Assembly: GCA_902591025.1 (NCBI GenBank) | Contig: CACIZB010000006.1 | Coordinates: 1 to 41,179 of the forward strand | DNA length: 41,179 bases | Source of the DNA: an uncultured Pelagibacteraceae bacterium | GTDB lineage: Bacteria > Pseudomonadota > Alphaproteobacteria > Pelagibacterales > Pelagibacteraceae | Direction of reading: 5' to 3' | Part shown: piece after piece, positions 40,752-41,179 of the stretch | Position numbering within the stretch: position 1 is the first letter of the stretch | How the letters are laid out: each line of letters begins with the position of its first letter | Position numbers and translations under genes: made by a program | The notes under the pieces: model-generated | Database searches by the model: none | Told to the model about the DNA's origin: nothing | The model's input: only the letters and a program-made list of their open reading frames with translations

Positions 40752-41179
40752 TGATTTGAGAATTTAATTTTATTTTATTGTAATAAATTAATGAAAAATT
40801 TTCGTATTGTCTTTTTCTCTCAATTTCAACCATTTTTTTAATTATTTCGTTCTCATCCAATTTTAAATCGACCAGTTTCTTTTCATTAATTTTTATAATC
40901 ATAAAATTGTTTCCTACGTTTATAGTTTTAGTATACTCACCAGAATTGATTTTTTTTAATTCATCTTTAACTAACTGAGATAACTGGTTTTCATTTACTT
41001 TTCCTATGTTACCACCAAAATTTGCAGTATCAGAAATACTAAATTTATTAGCAGCAGTCTCAAAGCTTATGTTTTCAATGATTTTTTTAATCTGTTCTTT
41101 TTTTAAAACTAGTTCCTTTTTATTCTTAGCTGAAAAAACTATTTCTGATAAATCATATTCAATGAGATTTTTATAATTT
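40741..41179 (-). CDS. surA: SurA-like periplasmic peptidyl-prolyl isomerase, C-terminal part
   Basis: The C-terminal 145 or so residues of a parvulin-type chaperone that helps outer-membrane proteins fold; the start lies right of the window. My translation of the open leftward frame reads KFSISDTANFGGNIGKVNENQLS, followed by an INSGEYTKTINVGNNF segment: the typical parvulin order of a GG-x-x-G turn, a Leu/Gln region and a Gly-rich strand. No signal peptide can be seen because the N-terminus is missing. The stop lies 11 bases inside pdxA. Position next to pdxA and rsmA supports surA over other parvulins. Confidence 0.85.
   Translation of the reverse strand, partial: NYKNLIEYDLSEIVFSAKNKKELVLKKEQIKKIIENISFETAANKFSISDTANFGGNIGKVNENQLSQLVKDELKKINSGEYTKTINVGNNFMIIKINEKKLVDLKLDENEIIKKMVEIERKRQYENFSLIYYNKIKLNSQINEL

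Noticed and set aside
1-41179. Genomic island, prophage or defence system
   Set aside because: No integrase, transposase, tRNA edge, attachment repeat, toxin-antitoxin or restriction gene was recognised, and base use looks even across the window.

Overview
This AT-rich (roughly 70 percent A+T by eye), tightly packed window looks like a chromosomal segment of a SAR11-clade (Pelagibacterales) alphaproteobacterium. The reasons are short or overlapping gene junctions, few Shine-Dalgarno sites, a tandem glycine riboswitch in front of gcvT, many DMT and ABC importers, and alphaproteobacterial gene orders (rpsF-rpsR-rplI-dnaB diverging from fabD-fabG-acpP; surA-pdxA-rsmA). I see no phage, insertion sequence, CRISPR array, tRNA or rRNA. 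No stretch over 300 bases lacks a gene.

Left part (1-14776). After the tail of a DMT transporter comes a two-aptamer glycine riboswitch, then gcvT-gcvH-gcvP. The same strand continues, with gaps of at most 14 bases, into a lipid-modification group: an FAD amine-oxidase-like protein, DUF1365, a cyclopropane-fatty-acid synthase and a DUF3833 lipoprotein. An SDR, TspO, a FOXRED1-like FAD oxidoreductase, SelO and an exported MsrA follow; together they suggest membrane and redox maintenance. NAD-dependent formate dehydrogenase and an HPP membrane protein close this part.

Middle (14955-24307). A complete Liv-type ABC importer (binding protein, two ATPases, two permeases) has a strong hairpin after the binding-protein gene, probably to set stoichiometry. 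It is followed by a possible 27-residue membrane peptide, a SufU-like protein, a DMT transporter with an arginine:glycine-type amidinotransferase, a heptad-repeat coiled-coil protein and CMP kinase.

Right part (24310-41179). A long leftward run goes from rpsF through ribosomal proteins, dnaB, an RND exporter, cvpA, purF, an HD-domain protein with a possible di-iron oxygenase site, gshA, gshB, a DMT transporter and an MFS transporter. Divergent from rpsF is fabD-fabG-acpP-gmk, in which the usual fabF and mltG are missing between acpP and gmk. The window ends in rsmA, pdxA and the C-terminal part of a SurA-like chaperone.

Overall this is mostly core metabolism. The points most worth following are the riboswitch whose closing helix touches the gcvT start, its possible reach into lipid genes, the HD-domain oxygenase candidate, the coiled-coil protein, the missing fabF/mltG, and hairpins that span the stop codons of converging genes.
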